From positions 1-64,000 of the forward strand of contig NZ_AUDQ01000006.1 in the NCBI RefSeq assembly GCF_000425545.1: a DNA stretch of 64,000 nt. The letters run 5' to 3'. A model generated the notes under the pieces. The model did no database searches. It saw only the letters and a program-made list of their open reading frames with translations, and was not told where the DNA came from. Positions 23,170 to 32,733 of the stretch are shown here, piece by piece. Every line of letters begins with the position of its first letter. Within the stretch, counting starts at the first letter, position 1. Source of the stretch: Sporosarcina ureae DSM 2281. GTDB taxonomy: Bacteria; Bacillota; Bacilli; Bacillales_A; Planococcaceae. The translations under genes were made by a program, and so were the position numbers.

Positions 23170-25623
23170 ATGAAGCGTTCAATGAAATTACTTACGCATA
23201 CGGTACTTATTTTGGTTTTAATCTTCTTATCTGCTTGCTCAAAAGAGGATGAATCGTTAAATGAAAAAGTGAAAGCTGGTTCCAAAGCTGTGGAAGTTCA
23301 TCGCGATGAATTTGGGGTTCCACATATTTATGCGGACTCGATGGAAGACTTATACAAAGCTTATGGTTATGTGATGGCACAAGATCGACTTTTTCAGCTG
23401 GAGATGTTTAAACGGGCAAATGAAGGTACCGCTGCGGCAGTATTTGGCGAAGAGTACTTAGCGCATGATGAAAAGATTCGACGTGATGGACACACTGATG
23501 AAGCGATTCAAAAAATGATCGATGAAATGGATCCTTTTGCGAAACAAGTTATTGAAAACTTTTCAAGTGGGATTGATCGCTATGTCGATGAGGCCCTTGA
23601 GGATCCCGAAAATAAATTATCAAAGGAATTTGCTGAGTATGATTTGAAGCCTGACAATTGGACAAGTATAGATGTTCTTCGTTTGTACATGGCATCTATG
23701 ACGGCCTTCATGGACCAAGAACAAGAGCTTGAAAATGCTACTATTTATGCCAAATTGTTAGATGAATACGATGAAGAAAAAGCGCAAGCAATTTTTAATG
23801 ATATGGTTTGGATAAATGACCCAGATGCACCAACTAGTTCAGATAGCGATGCTTCAATTGGTGAAGGAACGCCATTTGCAAATGCTAAAACGCTAGATCA
23901 AGTCGCATTCGCAGGGGAAACTGTCTCGACGTTGCGAGAGGATTTTGTTAATAAACGGCAAGAACTAGGGGTTCCATTGAAAGTAGGAAGTAATGCAGCG
24001 ATTATTGGAGCTTCAAAATCTGAATCTGGTAATCCAATCATGTTTGGTGGACCACAAGTAGGTTTTACAGCACCTGGCTTTATTTACGAAGTCGGGCTTC
24101 ATGGTCCAGATCTTACTATTCAAGGTTCTTCATTTATTGGATATCCATTCATTATGTTTGGTGCGACGAATGATTTTGCCTTTACAGCAACTGCTGGCTA
24201 TGGTGATGTATCAGATGTATTTGAAGAAGAGGTAAACCCCGAAAATCCAAATGAGTATAAGTTCAATGGAGAATGGGTTGAATTTGAAAAAAGAACTGAA
24301 AGTATTGATGTGAAGAAAGATGATGGGGAGATTGAAACGGTTACTCGGGAATTTCACGATAGTGTTCATGGTCCCGTTATTTTTAAAGATGATAAACACC
24401 CCATTGCTTACAGTAAAAAGTGGGCATTTCGAGGAACTGAAGCAGACAGTTGGGCAGCTTATTTAAAGATGAACTATGCAAAGAGTCAAGACGAATTTGC
24501 GACTGCTGCAAGAGAGTATACCATGTCATTGAATTGGTTTTATGCTGATAAAAACGATGAAATTGCTTACTATCATGTCGGTCAAATACCAGAGCGGGAT
24601 GAGCGAGTAGATTGGCGTTTCCCCACACCCGGAACAGGTGAGTATGAGTGGAAAGGTTTTCTAGAAACAGAGGATAATCCGCATGAGGTCAATCCTGAAC
24701 GTGGTTTTGTAGCGAATTGGAACAACAAACCTGGACCGAACTGGAATACGAATGAACAAAACTATATGTGGGGGGCAGATCACCGAAATCATCAATTTAT
24801 TGACAGGATTAGTGAACGAAATAAGCTAACGATTGAAGAAGTTAATGAAGTAAACTATGAAGCAAGCTTTGTTAATTTGAAGACACGTTGGTTCAAGCCA
24901 TTTTTGCTAGATGTTCTCTCAGAGAAGGTAGATAGCGATCGAAAATATGAAGAAGCTCACTTCATTTTAGAGGATTGGAATAATTTAAATGAAGATAAAG
25001 ACAATGATGGCTACTACGATTCGCCCGGCGCAACAATTATGAAGGCTTGGTGGGATCAGTTCTTTGTAAATGTTACAGAAGAAGATATAGGTAAGTTTTA
25101 TGAAGAGATGAGACCATTTGTAGATCATCGATCAGGTGGATCAAGTTTATTGTCCCATCTTGTTCAAGGAGATAAAGCAGCGTTACAAGTAGAAAATGAT
25201 TGGTTAAAAGGACGCAACATTGAAGAAATTGCACGTAATAGTTTCGACCAAGTTGTAGTTGAGCTGGAAAAAGAATATGGTGTGTCTATGAAAGAATGGA
25301 GTATGCCTATTGAGACGATGACATTCGGAGCTAAATCCCTTATAGGGGTGCCACATGGACTCGGAGATCAGCAACCAATTATTTTTATGAACAGAGGAAG
25401 TGAAAATCATTTTGTGGAAATGACAGAGGATGGACCTGTAGGCATGAATATTACACCACCTGGCCAGATAGGTTTCATTAAACAAGACGGTGAGTATTCG
25501 CAACATTATAAAGATCAAATTGAAATGTTTAAGAACTTTGAGTATAAACAAATGCTCTTTGAAAAAGAGGACGTTCTAGATAATGCGGTAGAGACATTTG
25601 AGATTGATTTTCAAGGGAAATAA
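23170..25623 (+). CDS. Penicillin acylase family lipoprotein (Ntn hydrolase precursor)
   Basis: A 817-residue precursor. A lipoprotein signal peptide ends in LSAC with the lipid-attached Cys23. After the alpha-chain region comes GSNAAIIGASKSESG, where Ser274 is the expected N-terminal nucleophile of the beta chain after autocatalytic cleavage. Following family landmarks are GPQVGFTAPGFIYEVGLHG, TATAGYGDVSDVF and FVANWNNKPG, which carries the oxyanion-hole Asn. It would split amide bonds of aryl- or acyl-amines outside the membrane, such as penicillin G or acyl-homoserine lactones; the true substrate is unknown. ATG 23170 lies eight bases after AGGGTGG. It is monocistronic, with a cre box upstream and a terminator downstream. 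Confidence 0.9.
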   Translation: MKRSMKLLTHTVLILVLIFLSACSKEDESLNEKVKAGSKAVEVHRDEFGVPHIYADSMEDLYKAYGYVMAQDRLFQLEMFKRANEGTAAAVFGEEYLAHDEKIRRDGHTDEAIQKMIDEMDPFAKQVIENFSSGIDRYVDEALEDPENKLSKEFAEYDLKPDNWTSIDVLRLYMASMTAFMDQEQELENATIYAKLLDEYDEEKAQAIFNDMVWINDPDAPTSSDSDASIGEGTPFANAKTLDQVAFAGETVSTLREDFVNKRQELGVPLKVGSNAAIIGASKSESGNPIMFGGPQVGFTAPGFIYEVGLHGPDLTIQGSSFIGYPFIMFGATNDFAFTATAGYGDVSDVFEEEVNPENPNEYKFNGEWVEFEKRTESIDVKKDDGEIETVTREFHDSVHGPVIFKDDKHPIAYSKKWAFRGTEADSWAAYLKMNYAKSQDEFATAAREYTMSLNWFYADKNDEIAYYHVGQIPERDERVDWRFPTPGTGEYEWKGFLETEDNPHEVNPERGFVANWNNKPGPNWNTNEQNYMWGADHRNHQFIDRISERNKLTIEEVNEVNYEASFVNLKTRWFKPFLLDVLSEKVDSDRKYEEAHFILEDWNNLNEDKDNDGYYDSPGATIMKAWWDQFFVNVTEEDIGKFYEEMRPFVDHRSGGSSLLSHLVQGDKAALQVENDWLKGRNIEEIARNSFDQVVVELEKEYGVSMKEWSMPIETMTFGAKSLIGVPHGLGDQQPIIFMNRGSENHFVEMTEDGPVGMNITPPGQIGFIKQDGEYSQHYKDQIEMFKNFEYKQMLFEKEDVLDNAVETFEIDFQGK

Positions 25624-25677
25624 TAGGATGAGTCAAGTTTACTATGAAAGATCTTTCAGGTAGAACGTAAAGGAGAT

Positions 25678-25718
25678 ACTGAGAAGAAAAAGCATTTATT
25701 TTTCTTCTCAGTTTTTTA
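25678..25718 (+). terminator. Terminator after penicillin acylase
   Basis: A perfect 14-base stem (ACTGAGAAGAAAAA with its complement), a 7-base loop and TTTTTT. Confidence 0.92.
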
Positions 25719-26306
25719 TTAGTATGGATCGAGCGTATTAATCTAAAGCATGGGATTTACTATCAATGACTCCTGCCTAATGACTAGTAGATATGGAGAA
25801 ATATGAAATAGGTAAATATGGAGTGGCCGAACTAATGGAAATCGCTAATCATGGGGCTTTTCCAACGAATTGTGATAAAATCTTGCAAATTAAAGCAATT
25901 GTAGCGAGGGTTGGATTGCATAAGGGATTTGGCAGGTTGATGATAAATATTTAAATGACATTGGCGTTTCAATGGTAGGGTTTCTAACATCGGCCACTGT
26001 TAGTATGATGGTCTATACAATAGCCACAAAGCTATAGGACAATCAACTATTTACAACGACCGATTTACAGACGAGACATGTTTTTGAAAATCTTTTGAAA
26101 ACGTTCTTTGATTTGTCTGCATAGTAGACTTCTAACTTTTATGTATGATTCTACTTGCCGTTAATTTGATTGTTCAACCAAGTGTAAACTACCTAATATT
26201 CCTAAAGAAGTATTCTTCAAGTTAAAGTATTAAAGGTGGAAGTAAAGTCTTGCTAAATACTAGCTGAGCGTTTACTATGATATTTATATCTTTTTATTCT
26301 GAACAT
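25719..26306. other. Intergenic region with probable gene debris
   Basis: A 53-codon frame (ATG 25793 to stop 25954) and, in another frame just after it, a hydrophobic stretch ending at about 26036 (FLTSATVSMMVYTIATKL) may be pieces of one broken membrane-protein gene. I cannot assign a family, and neither has a good ribosome binding site. The remainder shows nothing. Confidence 0.35.
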
Positions 26307-26326
26307 ACCAACTGGTTAGTATACTA
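26307..26326. promoter_or_regulatory. TetR-type palindrome at the promoter of the SDR-fadE operon
   Basis: TACCAACTGGTTAGTA (26307-26322) is an imperfect palindrome of the form TACYAACYRGTTRGTA. It runs into TATACT (26321-26326), a likely -10 box with a weak -35 (TTCTGA) 17 bases upstream. Such sites are typical for TetR-family repressors of acyl-CoA genes. No TetR gene lies in the window. Confidence 0.5.
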
Positions 26327-26382
26327 AAGTGACTTTTATTTGGAGAAGGAAAATAGTAGTTTATAGAAAAGGGGAAGTAGAC

Positions 26383-27159
26383 ATGACTGTTCTTGATTTG
26401 TTTAATCTAAAGGGTAAAACGGCAGTAGTTACTGGTGGTGGAAGAGGACTAGGTTCACAAATTGCTAGGGGATTTGCAGAAGCAGGAGCAAATGTTGTGG
26501 TCTGTTCGCGCAAAGTAGAACCTTGCATTGACATGAGTCAAGAGTTAGAAAAGCTAGGTGTGAGATCAATAGGTTTAGCTTGTGACGTAGCAAATGAAGA
26601 AGATGTGAAAAGAGTAGTTGAAGAGACAGTAAAGGAATTTGGAACAATTGATATTCTGGTGAATAATAGCGGTGCCACATGGGGGGCGCCAACAATAGAT
26701 ATGCCGATCGAAGCTTTTCAGAAAGTGCTTAACGTAAACGCAACGGGAACATTCATCATGAGCAGAGAAGTGGGAAAGGTCATGATTAAGCAAAATAGCG
26801 GAAAAATCATTAATATTGCTTCTGTTGCAGGACTTGGCGGAACGCATCCAGATTTCATGGATACGATTGGTTACAATACTAGCAAAGGTGCAGTCATCGT
26901 ATTGACTAAAGATTTGGCAGCAAAATGGGGACGATATAATATTAACGTGAATGCAATTGCCCCCGGGTTCTTCCCGACGAAAATGTCGAATGTCACAATT
27001 GAAAACGGTCGTGAGTACATTTTAAATGGAACACCGTTAAATCGATTAGGTAACGAAGATGATTTAAAAGGTGTAGCTGTATTTTTAGCATCAAAAGCGT
27101 CTGATTATATGACTGGAGACGTATTAGTGGTGGATGGCGGTATGAGTAGCCAAGTCTAG
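26383..27159 (+). CDS. Short-chain dehydrogenase/reductase
   Basis: A 258-residue SDR. The cofactor loop is TGGGRGLGSQIARGFAEAG; NNSGATWG, IASVAG (catalytic Ser region) and YNTSKG (catalytic Tyr and Lys) follow in order, and a C-terminal GDVLVVDGG ends the fold. ATG 26383 follows AAAAGGGG. As the first gene of an operon with an acyl-CoA dehydrogenase and a quinone oxidoreductase it may act as a 3-hydroxyacyl or related alcohol dehydrogenase. Gluconate 5-dehydrogenase-like members look the same, so the substrate is open. Confidence 0.87.
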   Translation: MTVLDLFNLKGKTAVVTGGGRGLGSQIARGFAEAGANVVVCSRKVEPCIDMSQELEKLGVRSIGLACDVANEEDVKRVVEETVKEFGTIDILVNNSGATWGAPTIDMPIEAFQKVLNVNATGTFIMSREVGKVMIKQNSGKIINIASVAGLGGTHPDFMDTIGYNTSKGAVIVLTKDLAAKWGRYNINVNAIAPGFFPTKMSNVTIENGREYILNGTPLNRLGNEDDLKGVAVFLASKASDYMTGDVLVVDGGMSSQV

Positions 27160-27216
27160 TAAATGGAAATCGGGACAAAGTTTTCAGCTGTATTATTGAT
27201 AAAGGAGAGAACGTAC

Positions 27217-28653
27217 ATGTCTAATAAAAATCAGCTCTACCATGGTGCTGCTTTTCTATATCGCTCAACATTACCACATGAAGTATTTACTCCAGAAGAA
27301 TTTACTGACGAACACCATATGATTGCAAATACAGCAAAAAACTTTATACAAAAAGAAGTACATCCACGAAATATAGAAATTGAAAAACAAGATTTTACTC
27401 TTGTGAAGTCATTGTTAACTAAGGCGGGAGATCTCGGATTACTAGCGCACAGTATACCGGAAAAATATGGTGGGCTAGGTCTCGATAAAATTACTAAAGG
27501 ACTTGTTGGTGAGTGTTTAGGCTCTGCGGGGGGATATAGTGTGGCGCATTCCAATCATACATGTATAGCCACGCTACCTATCACTTATTTCGGAACGCAA
27601 TGGCAAAAAGAATACTATTTACCGAAACTTGCAACTGGCGTATTTATTGGTGCTTACTGTTTAACAGAGCCAGCTTCAGGTTCTGATGCATTATCGGCGA
27701 AAACGACAGCAAAGTTAAATGAAGAAGGCACACATTACATTTTGAACGGTTCAAAGTTATATATTACGAATGCTGCTTTTTCCGATACATTTATCGTTTA
27801 TGCAAAAGTAGACGGTATATCATTTACTGCATTTATAGTAGAGAAAGATTTCCCGGGAATTTCTCTTGGCCCAGAAGAGCGGAAAATGGGAATTAAAGGT
27901 TCATCGACCACTGCAGTGTATTTTGAAAACTGTGAAGTCCCCGTTCGTAATCTACTGGGGGAAGTGGGAAAGGGTCACCATATTGCATTGAACGTACTCA
28001 ATTTAGGACGTTTTAATTTAGGTTCTGCAACAATGGGTGCTTCAAAGTTCAGCATGAAATTAGCAATTGATTATACAAAAGAGCGTAAGCAATTCGGAAA
28101 ATCCATCGCTGAATTTACTGCTACAAAAGAAAAGATAGCGGATATGATGACGCGGATTTATGCTGCAGAATCGCTTCAGTATAGAACTGCTTCTCTTTTA
28201 GAAAATGCACTGGGTGACTTGGAGCATTCAGAAGACCATCGTTTACTTGATAAACGGATGATGGAATATGCTGTGGAATGTGCCATTTGTAAAGTATATG
28301 GGTCCGAAACGCTAGATCAAGTAGCCGACGAATCATTGCAGCTTCACGGAGGGTATGGGTATATCAAAGACTATGCAATTGAACAAGTGTACCGGGACTC
28401 TCGTATTAACCGAATCTTCGAAGGAACGAATGAAATTAATCGGTTGCTCATTCCCATTTCATTACTAAGTCAGGCATCTAAAGGAATGGTTCCACTTCAA
28501 GAATTGGTAAAAGAAGCGAGTAAAGCACTGGCTCAACCGGCGACTCTGCAAAGCGCTGCACTTTCAAGAGAACAACAAGCAGTTACGTTAGTAAGAAATA
28601 TATTCTTACTAAGTATCGATCTCACGTATCAAAAGTTGGAGAACATATTGTGA
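27217..28653 (+). CDS. fadE: FadE-type acyl-CoA dehydrogenase, N-terminal and catalytic part (split gene)
   Basis: A 478-residue acyl-CoA dehydrogenase with CLTEPASGSDALSAKTTA, the ERKQFGKSI segment, QLHGGYGYIKDYAIEQVYRD and IFEGTNEINRL, where the Glu of the EGTNE box is the likely base. ATG 27217 is six bases after AAAGGAGAG. Bacilli FadE is about 590 residues long, with an extra C-terminal helical domain after the core. That domain is present here but in the next frame, joined at a GTGA overlap. Together the two pieces make 590 residues. Either a frameshift split a single gene or the two chains are made by coupled translation. Confidence 0.85.
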   Translation: MSNKNQLYHGAAFLYRSTLPHEVFTPEEFTDEHHMIANTAKNFIQKEVHPRNIEIEKQDFTLVKSLLTKAGDLGLLAHSIPEKYGGLGLDKITKGLVGECLGSAGGYSVAHSNHTCIATLPITYFGTQWQKEYYLPKLATGVFIGAYCLTEPASGSDALSAKTTAKLNEEGTHYILNGSKLYITNAAFSDTFIVYAKVDGISFTAFIVEKDFPGISLGPEERKMGIKGSSTTAVYFENCEVPVRNLLGEVGKGHHIALNVLNLGRFNLGSATMGASKFSMKLAIDYTKERKQFGKSIAEFTATKEKIADMMTRIYAAESLQYRTASLLENALGDLEHSEDHRLLDKRMMEYAVECAICKVYGSETLDQVADESLQLHGGYGYIKDYAIEQVYRDSRINRIFEGTNEINRLLIPISLLSQASKGMVPLQELVKEASKALAQPATLQSAALSREQQAVTLVRNIFLLSIDLTYQKLENIL

Positions 28654-28988
28654 ATGAACAGGAAGCTCTCATGAGACTTGCTGATATAGCAATTGATCTC
28701 TATGCAATGGAATCGGCTGTATTACGAACAATTAAAGCAATAGAGTCTTCAAATATCAAGTCTGCCTCTCTAAAAATCAAACTAACAGAAGCGCTTGTTA
28801 CGGATACATTACTACGTGTGGAAATGAATGCGAGAAAACTACTTTCTAGTGTTGCTTCGGAACATACTAAAACATATATTCTGAACAATATATTTAATAG
28901 ATGTAGTGAATTATCGGTTGAAGATACAGTGGGTACAAAGCGTGAAATTGCAGAAGCGGTTAACCAAGCAGAAGACTATATTTCATAA
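28650..28988 (+). CDS. fadE: FadE C-terminal helical domain, separate frame
   Basis: A 112-residue helical protein (EALMRLADIAIDLYAMESAV near the start) that corresponds to the C-terminal domain of Bacilli FadE rather than to a free protein family. It begins at GTG 28650, overlapping the previous stop by four bases, with no separate ribosome binding site. The continuous resemblance across the junction (QKLENIL followed directly by VNEQEALMRLADI) argues that one ancestral gene was broken by a one-base change. Translational coupling through the GTGA overlap could still give both halves. Confidence 0.7.
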   Translation: MNEQEALMRLADIAIDLYAMESAVLRTIKAIESSNIKSASLKIKLTEALVTDTLLRVEMNARKLLSSVASEHTKTYILNNIFNRCSELSVEDTVGTKREIAEAVNQAEDYIS

Positions 28989-29001
28989 AGGGGAAGATGA
29001 C

Positions 29002-29994
29002 ATGAAAGCAATTCAATTAGAACAGTATGGCGGACCAGAAGTACTACAACTTGTGAAAATTGATAAACCAGATGTAGGGAATCGAGATGTACTGGTAGAA
29101 ATTAAAGCTATTGGTGTAAATTATGCAGATGTTGCACGCCGTGAAGGGAAGTATGTAGTACCGACACCACTTCCTTTTATCCCAGGAGCTGAAGTGGCGG
29201 GGGTTATTAAGGAAGTCGGGAAAGACGTAAAACGTTTTAAGCCAGGTATGCGAGTAGTATCACTTATTGAATCGGCAGGATATTCCGAATATGCAGCGAT
29301 CCCAGAAATGACACTTGCACCGATTCCAGACGGTGTGGAATATCGTGATGCAGTTGCGCTACCCCTTCAAGGTCAGACGGCTTATCACATCTTAAAGACA
29401 ATGGGGAGATTGGAAAAAGGGGAAACAGTTCTTGTACATGCAGCGGCAGGCGGTGTAGGGGCAATTGCAGTTCAGTTAGCAAAACTATTTGGTGCTGGCA
29501 GAGTTATTGCTACAGCGAGCAGTGAGGAAAAGCTAGCACACGCAAAAAATATGGGTGCAGATCATCTGGTCAACTACACAGAAGTAGGCTGGGAATCCAA
29601 GGTGCGGGAACTGACTGATGGTAAAGGTGTGGATGTGGCGCTTGAAATGGTCGGGGGAGATATTTTTAGAAAAACACTAAAATGTCTTGCACCATTTGGA
29701 CGCATGGTAGTCTTTGGTGCAGCAAGTGGAGAACGGTCTCCAATGGATGCAGGAGAATTGATGCAACGGAATCAATCGGTCGTAGGCTTTTTCTTGCCGC
29801 AAATCATGAAAAACTATGAAGTATATCAAAATAGCTTTAAAGAGTTACTCGATTATGTACGAAATGGAGATTTACAACTAACAATAGGTGGGACATTTGA
29901 TTTGGAAGAGGCAGCAGAAGCACAGCGACAATTGCAGGGAAGGAAGACGATGGGGAAATTAGTGCTGACCACATCATATAAAACGGAAAGTTAA
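29002..29994 (+). CDS. Zinc-free NADPH:quinone oxidoreductase family protein
   Basis: A 330-residue medium-chain dehydrogenase/reductase of the quinone oxidoreductase group. PFIPGAEVAGVIKEVG in the N-terminal domain and VLVHAAAGGVGAIAVQLAKL as the NADPH site are clear, and the structural-zinc cysteines are absent. ATG 29002 follows AAGGGG, 13 bases after the FadE tail. It may reduce quinones or enoyl compounds with NADPH; the operon suggests a link to unsaturated acyl intermediates. Last gene of the unit before a terminator. Confidence 0.88.
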   Translation: MKAIQLEQYGGPEVLQLVKIDKPDVGNRDVLVEIKAIGVNYADVARREGKYVVPTPLPFIPGAEVAGVIKEVGKDVKRFKPGMRVVSLIESAGYSEYAAIPEMTLAPIPDGVEYRDAVALPLQGQTAYHILKTMGRLEKGETVLVHAAAGGVGAIAVQLAKLFGAGRVIATASSEEKLAHAKNMGADHLVNYTEVGWESKVRELTDGKGVDVALEMVGGDIFRKTLKCLAPFGRMVVFGAASGERSPMDAGELMQRNQSVVGFFLPQIMKNYEVYQNSFKELLDYVRNGDLQLTIGGTFDLEEAAEAQRQLQGRKTMGKLVLTTSYKTES

Positions 29995-30105
29995 AATTTA
30001 GTTTCATTTAGGATTATAAGAAACGTTTCATATAATTGAAGCACTAAATGGAGGAGGCTAGGGAAGAGTGAAATCTATTCCGGCAAATAAATAATTTAAC
30101 GTAAA

Positions 30106-30147
30106 AATAAGCTGTTCCGGTCGGTTGAATGACTGGAACAGCTTATT
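30106..30147. terminator. Bidirectional terminator between convergent operons
   Basis: A 17-base stem (one G-T pair) at 30106-30122 and 30131-30147 with an 8-base loop, between the oxidoreductase and the convergent LCP gene. Confidence 0.82.
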
Positions 30148-30168
30148 CTTATGTGGACGTATATCGTT

Positions 30169-31245
30169 TCAGAATTGCTGATCTTGATTATATGGTTGAT
30201 CTTCTGCATATTCTCCGTCTTGTACGCTTCCATCATCTACGGATTCATCCTCTAATGATAAAAACTCTCGTAATGCTTGTTTGTTCTGTTCTAAATTAAT
30301 CTCGAGAACAGCACCAACGTCTGTGCGTAGGTCGCCAAATGATCCTTCTACGGGAATACGCAGTGATTCCATTTCGTTATTCTTGCTGCCAGTCAACATA
30401 CCTTTAGCAATGGTAAAGATAGTTTTACTGTCGATGTTCGTATCAATATACGGATCAATAACACCCATAAGTTTCGGTATATTGACGAGTGTCTGCAAAC
30501 TCATCGCTTCGTCTTTCAGTTTCGCTAGAGCTTCTTGCTGACGTTCCACACGACCGTAATCACTATGGATGTCGTGGCGGAATCGTACGTAACCAAGTAA
30601 TTGATCTCCGTTTAATTTTTGTTGGCCAGGATAGAGCGTTAAACCTAGGCCGTGTGACATTTCATATGGAATATCGACTTCAATACCGTCAGGCGCAATA
30701 ACATCGACGATTTTAGAGAAACCTTCGAAATTAACAATTGCGTAATATTGTACATCCACATCGAAATTATGCTTAATCGTTTGTCGTACTAATTCAGGTC
30801 CGCCAAGTGCATAAGCGGCATTAATCTTTTCCATACCGTGACCTGGAATGTCGACGTATGTATCACGCATTAGAGAGATCAACTTTACTTTGTTGGTTGT
30901 TTGATCGTAGTGGCCAATCATTAAAGCGTCTGAACGAGTTTCATCTTCGTCGCCTCTTGCGTCATCACCGATCAACAATACGTTAATTTCTCCAAATTGT
31001 GATTCGCCACCTTCAAAGTCGTCAAAGGTGGAATTGCTATCAGAAAAGGTATTACTACTATCGCTAAGTTCTGTATGTATTTCGTTTGTGTTGCCGTCAT
31101 TCGCAAAGGACAGGCCGTTTGAATATTGTGCAGCGACATATCCGCCACCCGCTAATAGTAGCAAAGTGAATACCAAGAATAGTACCCGTTTATATTTTCT
31201 TTTAAGTTTTTTCTTACGACGCTTTCCAGTTTCTCTGTTTTCCAT
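30169..31245 (-). CDS. LytR-CpsA-Psr (LCP) family glycopolymer ligase
   Basis: A 358-residue membrane protein with a Lys/Arg-rich cytosolic head, one membrane segment (about 20-39) and an extracellular LCP domain from about residue 85. LCP landmarks are NVLLIGDDARGDEDETRSDA, LISLMRDTYVDIPG, KINAAYALGG and GYVRFRHD...DYGRVERQQ, which carry the Arg and Asp residues that bind polyprenyl phosphate. It attaches wall teichoic acids or similar polymers to peptidoglycan. ATG 31245 lies eight bases after AGGTG; GTG 31254 is inside that site. An acidic C-terminal tail ends the protein. It is downstream of, and likely co-transcribed with, the Xre-DUF1232 gene (23 bases apart). Confidence 0.92.
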   Translation of the reverse strand: MENRETGKRRKKKLKRKYKRVLFLVFTLLLLAGGGYVAAQYSNGLSFANDGNTNEIHTELSDSSNTFSDSNSTFDDFEGGESQFGEINVLLIGDDARGDEDETRSDALMIGHYDQTTNKVKLISLMRDTYVDIPGHGMEKINAAYALGGPELVRQTIKHNFDVDVQYYAIVNFEGFSKIVDVIAPDGIEVDIPYEMSHGLGLTLYPGQQKLNGDQLLGYVRFRHDIHSDYGRVERQQEALAKLKDEAMSLQTLVNIPKLMGVIDPYIDTNIDSKTIFTIAKGMLTGSKNNEMESLRIPVEGSFGDLRTDVGAVLEINLEQNKQALREFLSLEDESVDDGSVQDGEYAEDQPYNQDQQF

Positions 31246-31268
31246 TAATGTCACACCTACTCATCTGA

Positions 31269-31904
31269 TTATGAACTCTTTGTTAGAACGCTTGAAGCAA
31301 TTTGGACTGCGATTGCATCATCCAGATATCCGACCGCAAAAATGTAGTCCGGGATGACATCCACAGGAACGATAAAGTACAATAATGCGCTACCGATAAC
31401 GGTTAGATCACGTTTTGCAACGTCTTGCATTGTAAATCGTGTAAATAATTCTTTTATTTGATCGACGAATGGACCTACTCCGCCTGCCAATTTTAACTTC
31501 TTATCGAAGTCATATAAAATTCTTTTTCTTCCTTCAGTTGTCTGAACATACGCTTCGTAACTTGTAAGTTGAAGTTTAACTTTTTCAATGGAGATATCCG
31601 CAGATAGAAGTTCTGAAGTATTGACCAAATGTTGAATGGTTTCATCATAACCAGAACGTATCGTGTGTTTATGATCAACCGGATAGCCTGCCGCCTGAAG
31701 TAATTTGGCTAAAGGGATTTCCAAAATGATCGCAAACTTCTCCAGGTGGTCTAGTGTTGCTTTGCGCTTGTCGTTGATAATCCTAGAGATAGTTGAAGTA
31801 TCAATATCTGTAAGTTCGCTTAGTTTGCGCATGGACAATGAACGTTCATCTAAAACAGTACGCAATAATTGCCCGATAGACAGACCAAGACTACCTTCTG
31901 ACAT
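31269..31904 (-). CDS. Xre-type regulator fused to a DUF1232 (YkvA-like) domain
   Basis: This 211-residue protein has an N-terminal Xre helix-turn-helix (about 10-65, SMRKLSELTDIDTSTISRII) and a C-terminal DUF1232 hairpin (LYFIVPVDVIPDYIFAVGYL, about 170-189, then DDA), which is probably membrane-associated. The middle is helical. ATG 31904 follows GGAGGGGGA. The fusion of a DNA-binding head with a membrane-type tail suggests a membrane-tethered regulator, perhaps of the LCP gene downstream; this is inference. Confidence 0.87.
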   Translation of the reverse strand: MSEGSLGLSIGQLLRTVLDERSLSMRKLSELTDIDTSTISRIINDKRKATLDHLEKFAIILEIPLAKLLQAAGYPVDHKHTIRSGYDETIQHLVNTSELLSADISIEKVKLQLTSYEAYVQTTEGRKRILYDFDKKLKLAGGVGPFVDQIKELFTRFTMQDVAKRDLTVIGSALLYFIVPVDVIPDYIFAVGYLDDAIAVQIASSVLTKSS

Positions 31905-32326
31905 GACACTCCCCCTCCATTTCTACGACAACGGTAAAAATATCTACTTCTTTAAAAGAATAAATGTTTGTTGGCAAATTGTCAACAAGTATAGGCGAGG
32001 ATCATTTTTTCAAAAAACGTCTGGATTTGGCTATATAAAATTTTCAGAATCTCAATCCATAGGTTTTATCGTGTCTTTAATTTATACTAGGTACATAAAT
32101 AGTAAAGGAAGACGTCAAACGATAGCGGACTCTCCTAAACCAAGCGATAAAGAATGGATAGAGAATTTGACGAAAGATCAGTAATAAGTGACACAAGGCG
32201 ACCATACATAAGCATTATTCTTGAATGAATAATAGGATACGTTTGAAAATGGCATCTCTATCGATGTCGCACTAATTGAACCATTACTCTCAAGTGACGA
32301 TTAGTATGACTCACAGTGCGGTTGGC
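31905..32326. other. Intergenic region with gene debris
   Basis: Promoter region of the minus-strand pair, then scraps of plus-strand coding sequence. One, around 32250-32310, reads NGISIDVALIEPLLSSDD before a stop and probably belongs to the same broken gene as the next entry. No intact gene. Confidence 0.45.
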
Positions 32327-32569
32327 CAAGCTTCACCCGACCAATCGTTCCGGAAATACTGACGGAATATATTGATAAAAGTTTCAATATGGTGCGAACT
32401 GAAGTGACAAGCCGTGCAGGAGATAGGCATCTCGTACACATTTTCGAAGACCGGCTGAAAGATCGCGGCGGATTAGGTAAGTGTATCAACAGCGCATCGA
32501 TCAATTTTGTACTGCTTGGAGAAATGGAAGCCAAAGGTTACGGCTATCTGACAAGTTATGTGAAATAGT
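32327..32569 (+). pseudogene. C-terminal fragment of an unidentified gene
   Basis: An 80-codon open stretch on the plus strand has the look of true coding sequence (RPIVPEILTEYIDKSFNMVR through EMEAKGYGYLTSYVK, then TAG) but no start codon with a ribosome binding site. Upstream pieces of the likely same protein are out of frame and broken by stops. I do not recognise the family. A terminator follows directly, as expected for a true 3' end. Confidence 0.5.
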
Positions 32570-32587
32570 ATACTCGTAATATAATAG

Positions 32588-32622
32588 AAGGAAAGGGGCC
32601 ACTTGGTTGCCTTTCCTTTTTA
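32588..32622 (+). terminator. Terminator after the gene fragment
   Basis: A 9-base stem (AAGGAAAGG with CCTTTCCTT) followed by TTTT. Confidence 0.7.
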
Positions 32623-32733
32623 CACGATAAGGTGAAATACGAGTCCTCGCAGTATATGAAGATGGTCATATACTATTTATCGTTTAAGAAACTGTAAACG
32701 GGATTGGGTATGCCTGTTTAATCAGCACATAGT

